Assembly: GCA_002361175.1 (NCBI GenBank) | Contig: DESG01000095.1 | Coordinates: 1-7,702 of the forward strand | Direction: 5' to 3' | DNA: 7,702 bases | Origin: Lachnoclostridium sp. UBA3320 | GTDB lineage: Bacteria > Bacillota > Clostridia > Lachnospirales > Lachnospiraceae | In this document: one piece after another, positions 1 through 5,506 of the stretch | Position numbering within the stretch: the first letter of the stretch is position 1 | Layout: each line of letters starts with the position of its first letter | Program-made: the position numbers and the translations under genes | The notes under the pieces: model-generated | The model's input: the letters and a program-made list of their open reading frames with translations, nothing else | What the model was told of the DNA's origin: nothing | Database searches by the model: none

Positions 1-27
1 TAAAAAAGTATTAAATGCTAGTTCTAT

Positions 28-85
28 GAGCAATTTTTAGACTAAAATTTTTAAATTTTCAATTTTTTATTGCTAAAAAATGCTC
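28..85. repeat. Imperfect inverted repeat in the AT-rich leader
   Basis: The 13-base arm at 28-40 (GAGCAATTTTTAG) pairs with 73-85 (CTAAAAAATGCTC) with one mismatch; the arms are 32 bases apart. The interval is almost entirely A and T, and no coding sequence, tRNA or GC-rich terminator is visible in bases 1-137. The repeat could be the weak end structure of an upstream transcript or a chance product of composition; I cannot tell which. Confidence 0.35.
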
Positions 86-141
86 TGGTAATGCTAATTT
101 TATAAAATATTTATTTTATAAGGTTATCCTGCACATTATGA

Positions 142-159
142 GAAAACTATTGAGTTTTC
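142..159. repeat. 7-bp inverted repeat overlapping the -35 box (possible operator)
   Basis: GAAAACT (142-148) and AGTTTTC (153-159) are perfect inverted arms around a 4-base ATTG centre. The second half of the dyad covers the proposed -35 hexamer (150-155) of the restriction-modification gene, so a bound protein would block the promoter. No controller (C) protein gene is visible in the window, and operator function is only inferred from position. Confidence 0.35.
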
Positions 160-178
160 CTATGCTCTACAGTATAAT
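150..178 (+). promoter_or_regulatory. Sigma-A-type promoter for the MmeI-like gene
   Basis: The -35 box TTGAGT (150-155) lies 17 bases from a perfect -10 box TATAAT (173-178), which predicts transcription starting near 185. This is about 43 bases before the ATG at 228. Because the promoter lies downstream of the ATG at 138, it also argues against that earlier in-frame start. Confidence 0.6.
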
Positions 179-211
179 ATTGACTAGATTGTTTTATCAA
201 ATTACTGTATT

Positions 212-219
212 GGAAAGGA
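212..219 (+). promoter_or_regulatory. Ribosome binding site that fixes the start at 228
   Basis: The purine-rich GGAAAGGA lies 8 bases before the ATG at 228. The in-frame ATG at 138 has no comparable site: the bases before it read TATCCTGCACATT. The site therefore decides the start in favour of 228. Confidence 0.75.
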
Positions 220-227
220 TTATAGAT

Positions 228-3017
228 ATGACAGATGCACAGCAAAGAGCAGCAGCAAGGGCATTTGCAGCACAGTGGAAAGACAAAGGATATGAGAAAG
301 GGGAAAGCCAGCCATTTTGGATTTCTCTTCTTCGTAATGTTTATGGGGTGAAACATCCAGAAACATTTATTTCTTTTGAAGAACAGGTCCATTTAGACCA
401 TACAAGTTTTATTGATGGCAAAATATCAGCAACTCGTGTATTAATTGAACAAAAAGGGTTGGGCAAAGATATGAAGAAACCTATTAGGCAATCTGATGGG
501 ACACTTCTTACCCCTTTTCAGCAAGCAAAACGATATATCACAGAATTGCCATTGTCACAGCATCCTCGTTGGGTGGTGACTTGCAATTTCAGTACCTTTT
601 ATGTTTATGATATGGAACAGCCTGGGGGCGAACCAGAACAGATACAACTTGCAGATTTGGAAAAAGAGTATTACAGACTTTCTTTTCTTGTGGATACAGA
701 AAATGAGCATCTAAAAAAAGAAATGGAAGTATCCATTGCTGCTGGTGAAATTGTGGGACTTCTTTATGATGCATTGTTAGAACAATATATTGATAAAAAA
801 AGCGAATATACATTAAGAAGCTTAAATATTTTATGTGTTCGGATTGTATTCTGCTTGTATGCAGAAGATGCTGGAATATTTGGACATCATGGAATGTTTC
901 ATGATTATTTGAGTGATTTTGATACAATACATATGAGGGGTGCATTAAAAGAGTTATTTGTGGTTTTGGATACTGTACCAGAAGAAAGAGACCCTTACCT
1001 TACTCCAAAACTTGCTGCATTCCCATATGTGAACGGTGGTTTATTTGCTGATGAAAAGATAGAAATACCATTGTTTACAGATGAAATTAGAGAACTCATA
1101 TTACAAAAAGCAAGTGCTGAATTTAACTGGGCAGAGATAAGTCCAACAATTTTTGGTGCAGTTTTTGAAAGCACATTAAATCCAGAAACTCGTCGTTCTG
1201 GAGGTATGCATTATACTTCAATTGAAAACATACATAAAGTGATTGACCCATTATTTCTTGATGATTTGCAGAAAGAATTTAATGATATATGTGTAATCAG
1301 TGTGGTAAGAACAAGAGAAAAGAAACTAAGGGAATTCCAAACAAAATTAGCATCCTTTTATTGGTTTGACCCTGCTTGTGGCAGTGGAAATTTCTTAACA
1401 GAAACTTATTTGTCAATCAGAAGACTTGAAAATGATATTTTAAGAATATTGACACATGGACAAATATCTCTGGGATTTGGTGACATAACTCCAATTAAAG
1501 TATCTATCAGTCAATTTTATGGCATAGAAATTAATGATTTCGCTGTAACTGTAGCAAAAACTGCTTTGTGGATTGCAGAAAGCCAAATGATGAAACAGAC
1601 AGAGGATATTGTTCATATGAGTTTAGATTTCTTGCCTCTAAAGACATATGCGAATATCATTGAAGGTAATGCATTGCAGTTAGATTGGAATAATGTTATC
1701 TCAAAATATAAAGTGAATTACATTATGGGCAATCCTCCCTTTTCTGCTGGCAGAAGAATGGGAGGTGAACAACGAAAAGATATGATAGCAGTTGCTTATG
1801 ATTTTCCTAAAAATGGTGACTTGGATTATGTTTGTGCTTGGTATATTGTAGCTGCTAGATTTATGCAAGGAACGAAAATACAAACTGGATTTGTTTCTAC
1901 AAGTTCAATCACACAGGGAGAGCAAGTTATATTGCTTTGGAAAGTGCTATTTGAAAAGTATAATCTTGATATTTTGTATGCGATTCGTTCATTTGATTGG
2001 CAGAGTGAAGCTAAAATAAAGGCAGGAGTTCATTGTGTAATTATTGAATTTCAAATTGGTAAAAGTAATACACAAAAATTTATTATTGATAATGATGTGA
2101 AAAAAACAGCTCAACATATAAATGGGTATCTGATGGATACTGAAAATGTATGGATTGATGGGCAAAGGAAGCCTATATGCAATGTTCCACTTATCAATAA
2201 TGGAAGTAAACCATTAGATAATGCAATATGTGCATTTACACCAGAAGAAAAAGCAAAATTTATTAAACAAGAACCAAAAAGCGAACCTTATTTTTATAGA
2301 TATATGGGTAGCAGAGAATTTATTAATAATATTGAAAGATACTTTTTGCTAATTAATAGAATTCCACCTAATTTACTTGTTCATATGCCATTAGTTCTTG
2401 ATCGATTAAATCAAATAAAAGAATATCGCTTGAGTTCTAATAGTGTTCCTACAAGAAAATTGGCAAATACACCGTCGAAATTTCATTTTGAGAACATACC
2501 GGACAGTAATTATCTTGTTATTCCACAAACATCGTCTGGAAGAAGAAGATATGTCCCAATTGGTTTTTTAACTCCTGATGTGCTTGTCAATAATAAATTA
2601 CAAGTTATGAGGGATGGTGGGTTATATGAGTTTGGTATTTTATCATCCAATATTCATAATGCTTGGATTCGTACAGTTGCTGGAAGATTGAGAGATGATT
2701 TCACATATTCAGTTAGTGTGGTTTATAATACATTTCCTTGGCCTACTACAACAGAAGAACAAAAAGAAAAAATTATATACACTGCTCAACAAATATTAGA
2801 TGCTCGTGCATTGTATTCAGATAGCAGTTTGGCAGAACTTTATTATGATATTGCTACTATGCCTACAGAACTTCGTAAAGCACATCAGCAAAATGATATG
2901 GCAGTTATGCAGGCATATGGTATTACAAATAAGGATGCTGCATTTTCAAATGAGTCTGCTTGTGTTGCTGAATTGATGAAACGGTATCAATCAATTGCAA
3001 ATAACATTAAAAACTAA
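228..3017 (+). CDS. MmeI-like (type IIL) restriction-modification protein: endonuclease, adenine methyltransferase and specificity in one chain
   Basis: The product (about 929 residues, close to the 919 of MmeI) should both cut DNA and methylate adenine-N6 at one recognition sequence, using S-adenosylmethionine and no separate specificity subunit. Seen in order: an N-terminal nuclease region with D63-X10-E74-Q-K76, matching the D-X9-ExK site of MmeI with one extra residue; a helical linker from about 150 to 320; a methyltransferase core with GGMHYT (325-330), motif I FDPACGSGNF (380-389) and motif IV NPPF (502-505), the adenine-N6 form; a target-recognition region from about 600 ending at FPWP (836-839), with GRLRDDF at 819-825; and a helical C-terminus. 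The frame is open from 138 (959 residues), but the ATG at 228 has the ribosome binding site, follows the promoter, and gives the usual family start (MTDAQQRAA, then QPFW). All catalytic motifs are intact, so an active enzyme is likely. Its recognition sequence cannot be read from sequence alone. Nuclease-silent methyltransferase relatives exist, but the preserved E-x-K argues against that here. Confidence 0.93.
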   Translation: MTDAQQRAAARAFAAQWKDKGYEKGESQPFWISLLRNVYGVKHPETFISFEEQVHLDHTSFIDGKISATRVLIEQKGLGKDMKKPIRQSDGTLLTPFQQAKRYITELPLSQHPRWVVTCNFSTFYVYDMEQPGGEPEQIQLADLEKEYYRLSFLVDTENEHLKKEMEVSIAAGEIVGLLYDALLEQYIDKKSEYTLRSLNILCVRIVFCLYAEDAGIFGHHGMFHDYLSDFDTIHMRGALKELFVVLDTVPEERDPYLTPKLAAFPYVNGGLFADEKIEIPLFTDEIRELILQKASAEFNWAEISPTIFGAVFESTLNPETRRSGGMHYTSIENIHKVIDPLFLDDLQKEFNDICVISVVRTREKKLREFQTKLASFYWFDPACGSGNFLTETYLSIRRLENDILRILTHGQISLGFGDITPIKVSISQFYGIEINDFAVTVAKTALWIAESQMMKQTEDIVHMSLDFLPLKTYANIIEGNALQLDWNNVISKYKVNYIMGNPPFSAGRRMGGEQRKDMIAVAYDFPKNGDLDYVCAWYIVAARFMQGTKIQTGFVSTSSITQGEQVILLWKVLFEKYNLDILYAIRSFDWQSEAKIKAGVHCVIIEFQIGKSNTQKFIIDNDVKKTAQHINGYLMDTENVWIDGQRKPICNVPLINNGSKPLDNAICAFTPEEKAKFIKQEPKSEPYFYRYMGSREFINNIERYFLLINRIPPNLLVHMPLVLDRLNQIKEYRLSSNSVPTRKLANTPSKFHFENIPDSNYLVIPQTSSGRRRYVPIGFLTPDVLVNNKLQVMRDGGLYEFGILSSNIHNAWIRTVAGRLRDDFTYSVSVVYNTFPWPTTTEEQKEKIIYTAQQILDARALYSDSSLAELYYDIATMPTELRKAHQQNDMAVMQAYGITNKDAAFSNESACVAELMKRYQSIANNIKN

Positions 3018-3118
3018 TAAAATAAGAATAATGATGTTGGTGCTGAAGGAATTTAAGAATTACATATTTTGCATGAAGTATTCACCACTTTATAAGTTTT
3101 TTAAAAAATAAATGACGC
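3018..3118. other. Non-coding spacer after the MmeI-like gene
   Basis: This AT-rich spacer between the restriction-modification stop codon and the stem-loop has no recognisable gene. A 26-codon open frame at 3031-3111 has no ribosome binding site and no familiar motif. No GC-rich terminator follows the upstream gene, so its transcript may run on into the stem-loop and perhaps toward the transporter gene. Confidence 0.5.
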
Positions 3119-3141
3119 ACAAGGTTCTTTCATGTTACAAT
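3112..3141 (+). promoter_or_regulatory. Possible promoter in the spacer
   Basis: ATGACG (3112-3117, 4 of 6 to the -35 consensus) is followed after 18 bases by TACAAT (3136-3141, 5 of 6 to the -10 consensus). It could drive the methyltransferase remnant and the MATE gene. The -10 lies inside the stem-loop at 3119-3178, so a transcript from here would not carry the whole structure. The two readings are therefore alternatives. Confidence 0.3.
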
Positions 3142-3178
3142 AAGCTTGTAAAAATCTTAATGAAAGAGGTGACCTTGT
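3119..3178 (+). promoter_or_regulatory. Nested stem-loop enclosing a Shine-Dalgarno sequence
   Basis: Three helices nest around one centre. ACAAGGT (3119-3125) pairs with ACCTTGT (3172-3178); CTTTCAT (3127-3133) pairs with ATGAAAG (3160-3166); TTACAA (3135-3140) pairs with TTGTAA (3146-3151) around a TAAGC loop. The unpaired AGGTG (3167-3171) on the right side is a Shine-Dalgarno core, 7 bases before the ATG at 3179. As RNA, the fold would hide that site. The frame opened by this ATG has only five codons (MSDLL) before a stop, so whatever the structure controlled is lost or degraded. It could instead be an end of a mobile element, since hairpins masking a start are known at IS200/IS605 left ends, but no transposase is visible. 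Confidence 0.5.
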
Positions 3179-3196
3179 ATGTCAGATTTATTATAG

Positions 3197-3394
3197 GAGA
3201 TTGCCAGAATTCAGACATTTCCAGATTGATATGAGTTTAGCAAGGAAAATAGAAGTGAAAATGCAAAGTTGGACTTGGTATATAAGCAAATAGGAAATGC
3301 TTTTCCTGTGAGATTGACATTAGTGGTGGCAGAACCGATTGCGGAATAGGTAAATGAACAAACCAAGCAAAATGAGAGCAGAAAATTATGTTAA
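3197..3394 (+). pseudogene. Decayed C-terminal fragment of a C5-cytosine DNA methyltransferase
   Basis: Translated in the frame of 3179, this stretch reads EIARIQTFPD, stop, YEF, a linker of about 13 residues, VYKQIGNAFPV, RLTLVVAEPIAE, stop, VNEQ and so on to the TAA at 3392-3394. EIARIQTFPD and YKQIGNA are the conserved end of Dcm/HhaI-type C5 methyltransferases (the region through motif X, which helps bind S-adenosylmethionine). In-frame stops stand at 3194-3196 (TAG), 3227-3229 (TGA) and 3347-3349 (TAG). The catalytic PC and ENV motifs and the whole N-terminal body are absent, so it cannot work. The last stop replaces a residue where relatives often have Tyr (IAE-Y), which suggests the original gene ran to the TAA and overlapped the MATE start by 7 bases. 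Neighbouring MmeI-like and toxin-antitoxin genes fit an eroding defence cluster. Confidence 0.8.
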
Positions 3395-4806
3395 ATGAAG
3401 AATTATTATATAAAATAAAAGATGGAATCAAGTTATCTAAAAGACAACAGTTTGCGCTTGTATTTTATTTGAGCATTCCTGCAGTTATGGCACAGGTCAC
3501 TTCCGTTGTCATGCAATATATTGATGCATCTATGGTAGGAAGCCTTGGTGCACATGCTTCAGCATCTATAGGTCTTATGTCCAGTTCAACATGGTTGTTT
3601 GGCGGCATATGTGGTGCTGTAGCTTCTGGCTTTTCAATACAGGCAGCACATAGTATTGGTGGCGGAAAACTTAAAGAAGCAAGAAGTATAATGCGCCAAT
3701 CTATTACTGCTGCTTTTATTGCAAGTATATTTCTTGTAGCATTAGGTATTTTAATAGGAATTAATCTTCCTGCATGGCTTGGTGGTGCTAAAGAAATACA
3801 AAAAGATGCCAAATACTATTTTATAATATATATACTGTCATTGCCTGCTATACAATTTAATAGACTTGCAGGAGGGCTTTTGCAGTGCAGTGGCAATATG
3901 AAAGTACCAGGAATTTTAAACACTCTAATGTGTTTTTTAGATGTAATATTTAACAGCCTTTTAATCTTTCCAACAAGAAAAGTACATATTGCCAGTACTA
4001 CAATTTTTGTCCATGGTGCAGGTCTTGGAGTAGCTGGAGCAGCACTTGGAACAGCTCTTTCACAGCTTGTTATAGCAGGCTTTATGATGTGGTTTCTCTG
4101 CTTTAAATCAAGCATTTTTAAAATAAATCGCAAAGAAAGTTTTAAAATTAAGAAAGATTGTATATCAAGAGCAGCAAAGCTTGCTTTTCCAATCGGTTGG
4201 GAAAATTTTATGATGTGTGGAGCAATGATAGTTTCTACACGTATAGTTGCACCGCTTGGCGCTGTGTCCATTGCTGCTAATTCATTTGCAATTACAGCAG
4301 AAAGTCTTTGTTATATGCCAGGTTATGGTATAGGAGAAGCAGCAGCAACACTTACAGGGCAAAGTATAGGTGCTGGGAGAAAAGAACTTGCAAAAAGATT
4401 TGCAAAAATAACAGTCTGGTCTGGAATTATTAGTATGACAGTAACTGGTATTGCAATGTTTATAGCAGCACCAGCTATGATGGCACTGCTTACTCCTGAT
4501 ACAGCTATTCGTACACTTGGCGTTTCAATACTTAGGATAGAAGCATTTGCAGAACCTATGTATGGAGCATCTATTGTAGCTGCTGGTGCTTTTCGTGGTG
4601 CAGGAGATACACTTGTGCCAAGCATGATGAATTTTTTCAGCATATGGTTTGTAAGAATTACACTGGCTCTTCTTTTAGTAAAGAATTTTGAATTAAAAGG
4701 AATGTGGATAGCCATGTGCGTGGAATTGTGTTTTCGTGGCATGATATTTATGGTACGTTTGTATAGAGAAAAATGGATAAATATTACCTTGCCAATAAAA
4801 GAGTAA
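3388..4806 (+). CDS. MATE-family multidrug/cation antiporter
   Basis: This 472-residue inner-membrane protein should export cationic drugs or metabolites in exchange for Na+ or H+. Its length and hydrophobic pattern fit the usual 12 membrane helices in two related halves. The internal duplication shows as LLQCSGNMKVPGILN (164-178) in the first half and AFRGAGDTLVPSMMN (401-415) in the second, both with the family G-x-x-x-x-P signature. The first helix region (29-50, IPAVMAQ to DASMVG) is also typical. The ATG at 3388 follows a weak GAGAG about 9 bases upstream and overlaps the end of the methyltransferase remnant. No good promoter lies directly before it, so expression may come from the candidate at 3112-3141 or by read-through. 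No regulator is adjacent, and the substrate cannot be predicted. The frame is intact, with no missing segment. Confidence 0.93.
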   Translation: MLNEELLYKIKDGIKLSKRQQFALVFYLSIPAVMAQVTSVVMQYIDASMVGSLGAHASASIGLMSSSTWLFGGICGAVASGFSIQAAHSIGGGKLKEARSIMRQSITAAFIASIFLVALGILIGINLPAWLGGAKEIQKDAKYYFIIYILSLPAIQFNRLAGGLLQCSGNMKVPGILNTLMCFLDVIFNSLLIFPTRKVHIASTTIFVHGAGLGVAGAALGTALSQLVIAGFMMWFLCFKSSIFKINRKESFKIKKDCISRAAKLAFPIGWENFMMCGAMIVSTRIVAPLGAVSIAANSFAITAESLCYMPGYGIGEAAATLTGQSIGAGRKELAKRFAKITVWSGIISMTVTGIAMFIAAPAMMALLTPDTAIRTLGVSILRIEAFAEPMYGASIVAAGAFRGAGDTLVPSMMNFFSIWFVRITLALLLVKNFELKGMWIAMCVELCFRGMIFMVRLYREKWINITLPIKE

Positions 4807-4841
4807 TAGATTTCGATTTCCTGTCTAACTGTGGAAACGAC

Positions 4842-4884
4842 AGACCGTCGAATATCGCAGCAATCCATATCGACGGTCTTTTTT
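4842..4884 (+). terminator. Intrinsic terminator of the MATE gene
   Basis: A perfect 10-bp stem, AGACCGTCGA (4842-4851) with TCGACGGTCT (4870-4879), is followed directly by six T (4879-4884). It begins 35 bases after the MATE stop codon. The opposite side lacks a T run, so it should stop plus-strand transcripts far better than those of the convergent toxin gene. Confidence 0.88.
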
Positions 4885-4920
4885 AGATATAATATTTTAA
4901 GTTTTTTGTGTGCAGAACGG

Positions 4921-5130
4921 CTAATATCGTTTCAGAAAATCTGCCATTGTGACAATTTCGTTCCTTTTCCCCGAAAATTTCCGGTCAGTTACAATTCGTA
5001 GTTCCTCTACCACATAGTCACACACTATAATCTGGTGACTGTCGGTCAGCTTTTTGGCAAGTTCCCTCGTTTGAATGGATGGAAAGAAAATCATGGAAAC
5101 AAAAATATTTGTATCAAGCATTACTCGCAA
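4921..5130 (-). pseudogene. Truncated PIN-domain toxin (VapC-like, COG1569-type)
   Basis: The 69-residue product starts (M)RVMLDTNIFVS, the classic PIN-domain opening with the first metal-binding aspartate (D6) and T7-N8, and keeps VVEEL (E42/E43), the next acidic position. Complete proteins of this family have about 130-150 residues and carry further catalytic aspartates in the second half. Here the frame stops at FLKRY, and none of the three frames beyond it resembles a PIN C-terminus. It is therefore most likely a dead RNase left by a deletion at the junction with the MATE terminator. Start choice: TTG at 5130, one base after the antitoxin stop, has AAGGGGA about 10 bases upstream; the ATG at codon 4 would be too far from that site. 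A short protein that still binds the antitoxin is possible. Confidence 0.75.
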
Positions 5131-5131
5131 A

Positions 5132-5389
5132 CTAATATCCCCTTACTTCCTTGCGGATTTCTTTCATGTAGTCCTGCATTTCTTCTTCGGTTGCAAAACC
5201 CGCTTTTTCAGCTTCTCCGACAAAAGCCTCCTCGACTCTCTTAAATGCAAACATTGCCGAATTTTCAAAGTAAAACCTACCATTTTCTTCCAAAATAACA
5301 ATCTTATCCCCTGCTTTTAAGTTCAGCTTGGTTCTTATGGATATGGGAATGGTAATCTGCCCCTTGCTGGATATCTTCGCTATTTCCAT
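5132..5389 (-). CDS. AbrB/MazE-type antitoxin of a PIN toxin pair
   Basis: This 85-residue protein has an N-terminal swapped-hairpin DNA-binding domain: IAKISSKGQITIP (3-15), then IRTKLNLKAGDKIVIL (18-33), the hallmark of SpoVT/AbrB proteins. The acidic, helical tail from about residue 46 should hold the toxin. In this family the antitoxin neutralises the partner RNase and represses its own operon. The gene precedes the toxin with a one-base gap, the usual order. The ATG at 5389 has AAAGGA 9 bases upstream, and a strong promoter lies at 5445-5473. The antitoxin appears intact although its toxin is truncated. Sampled G+C here is 47% (5141-5240) against 21% in the neighbouring sulfotransferase gene (5641-5740), which suggests separate acquisition. 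Confidence 0.9.
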   Translation of the reverse strand: MEIAKISSKGQITIPISIRTKLNLKAGDKIVILEENGRFYFENSAMFAFKRVEEAFVGEAEKAGFATEEEMQDYMKEIRKEVRGY

Positions 5390-5424
5390 TTTTCATCATC
5401 CTTTCCATATATTGCCTTGATTTT

Positions 5425-5439
5425 CTTTACTTCCTTTAC
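5425..5439 (-). repeat. Short direct repeat in the antitoxin leader (possible operator)
   Basis: Read on the minus strand, GTAAAG occurs twice with a 9-base period (GTAAAG-GAA-GTAAAG), just downstream of the -10 box and before the ribosome binding site. The position would suit autorepression by the AbrB-type antitoxin. The repeat is short and the region is AT-rich, so the assignment is tentative. Confidence 0.25.
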
Positions 5440-5444
5440 ATTTT

Positions 5445-5473
5445 ATTATATGCAATAGAGAATATAAAATCAA
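5445..5473 (-). promoter_or_regulatory. Promoter of the toxin-antitoxin operon
   Basis: On the minus strand, TTGATT (5473-5468) is followed after 17 bases by a perfect TATAAT (5450-5445). Transcription would start near 5438, about 50 bases before the antitoxin ATG. Its -35 box lies only 33 bases past the sulfotransferase stop codon. Confidence 0.7.
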
Positions 5474-5506
5474 TCCTTTTTATAAAAATTCGTAAAAGAC
5501 ACTTTG

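Noticed and set aside
3031..3111. 26-codon open frame (MMLVLKEF...) after the MmeI-like gene
   Set aside because: It has no ribosome binding site, no recognisable motif and AT-rich composition that gives such frames by chance.
3314..3342. Perfect -35 hexamer TTGACA at 3314-3319 as a MATE promoter
   Set aside because: The bases 16-18 downstream (around GATTGC) do not resemble a -10 box, and the hexamer lies inside the methyltransferase remnant where it encodes L-T.
3119..3394. Complete IS200/IS605-type element between the MmeI-like and MATE genes
   Set aside because: Only a hairpin is visible; there is no TnpA HUH motif, no TnpB, and the following frame matches a C5 methyltransferase instead.
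3816..4271. 151-residue minus-strand open frame inside the MATE gene
   Set aside because: It is fully antisense to conserved membrane segments with no ribosome site; it is a shadow frame.
4323..4868. 181-residue minus-strand open frame opposite the end of the MATE gene
   Set aside because: It is antisense to a clear transporter, runs through the terminator, and has no family motif of its own; it is a shadow frame.
5035..5320. Plus-strand open frames across the toxin-antitoxin pair
   Set aside because: They are antisense to the AbrB and PIN domains, whose motifs are unmistakable on the minus strand.
5477..5488. Palindrome TTTTTATAAAAA after the sulfotransferase stop as a terminator
   Set aside because: It has no GC stem and is common by chance in such AT-rich DNA; it would not form a stable terminator hairpin.
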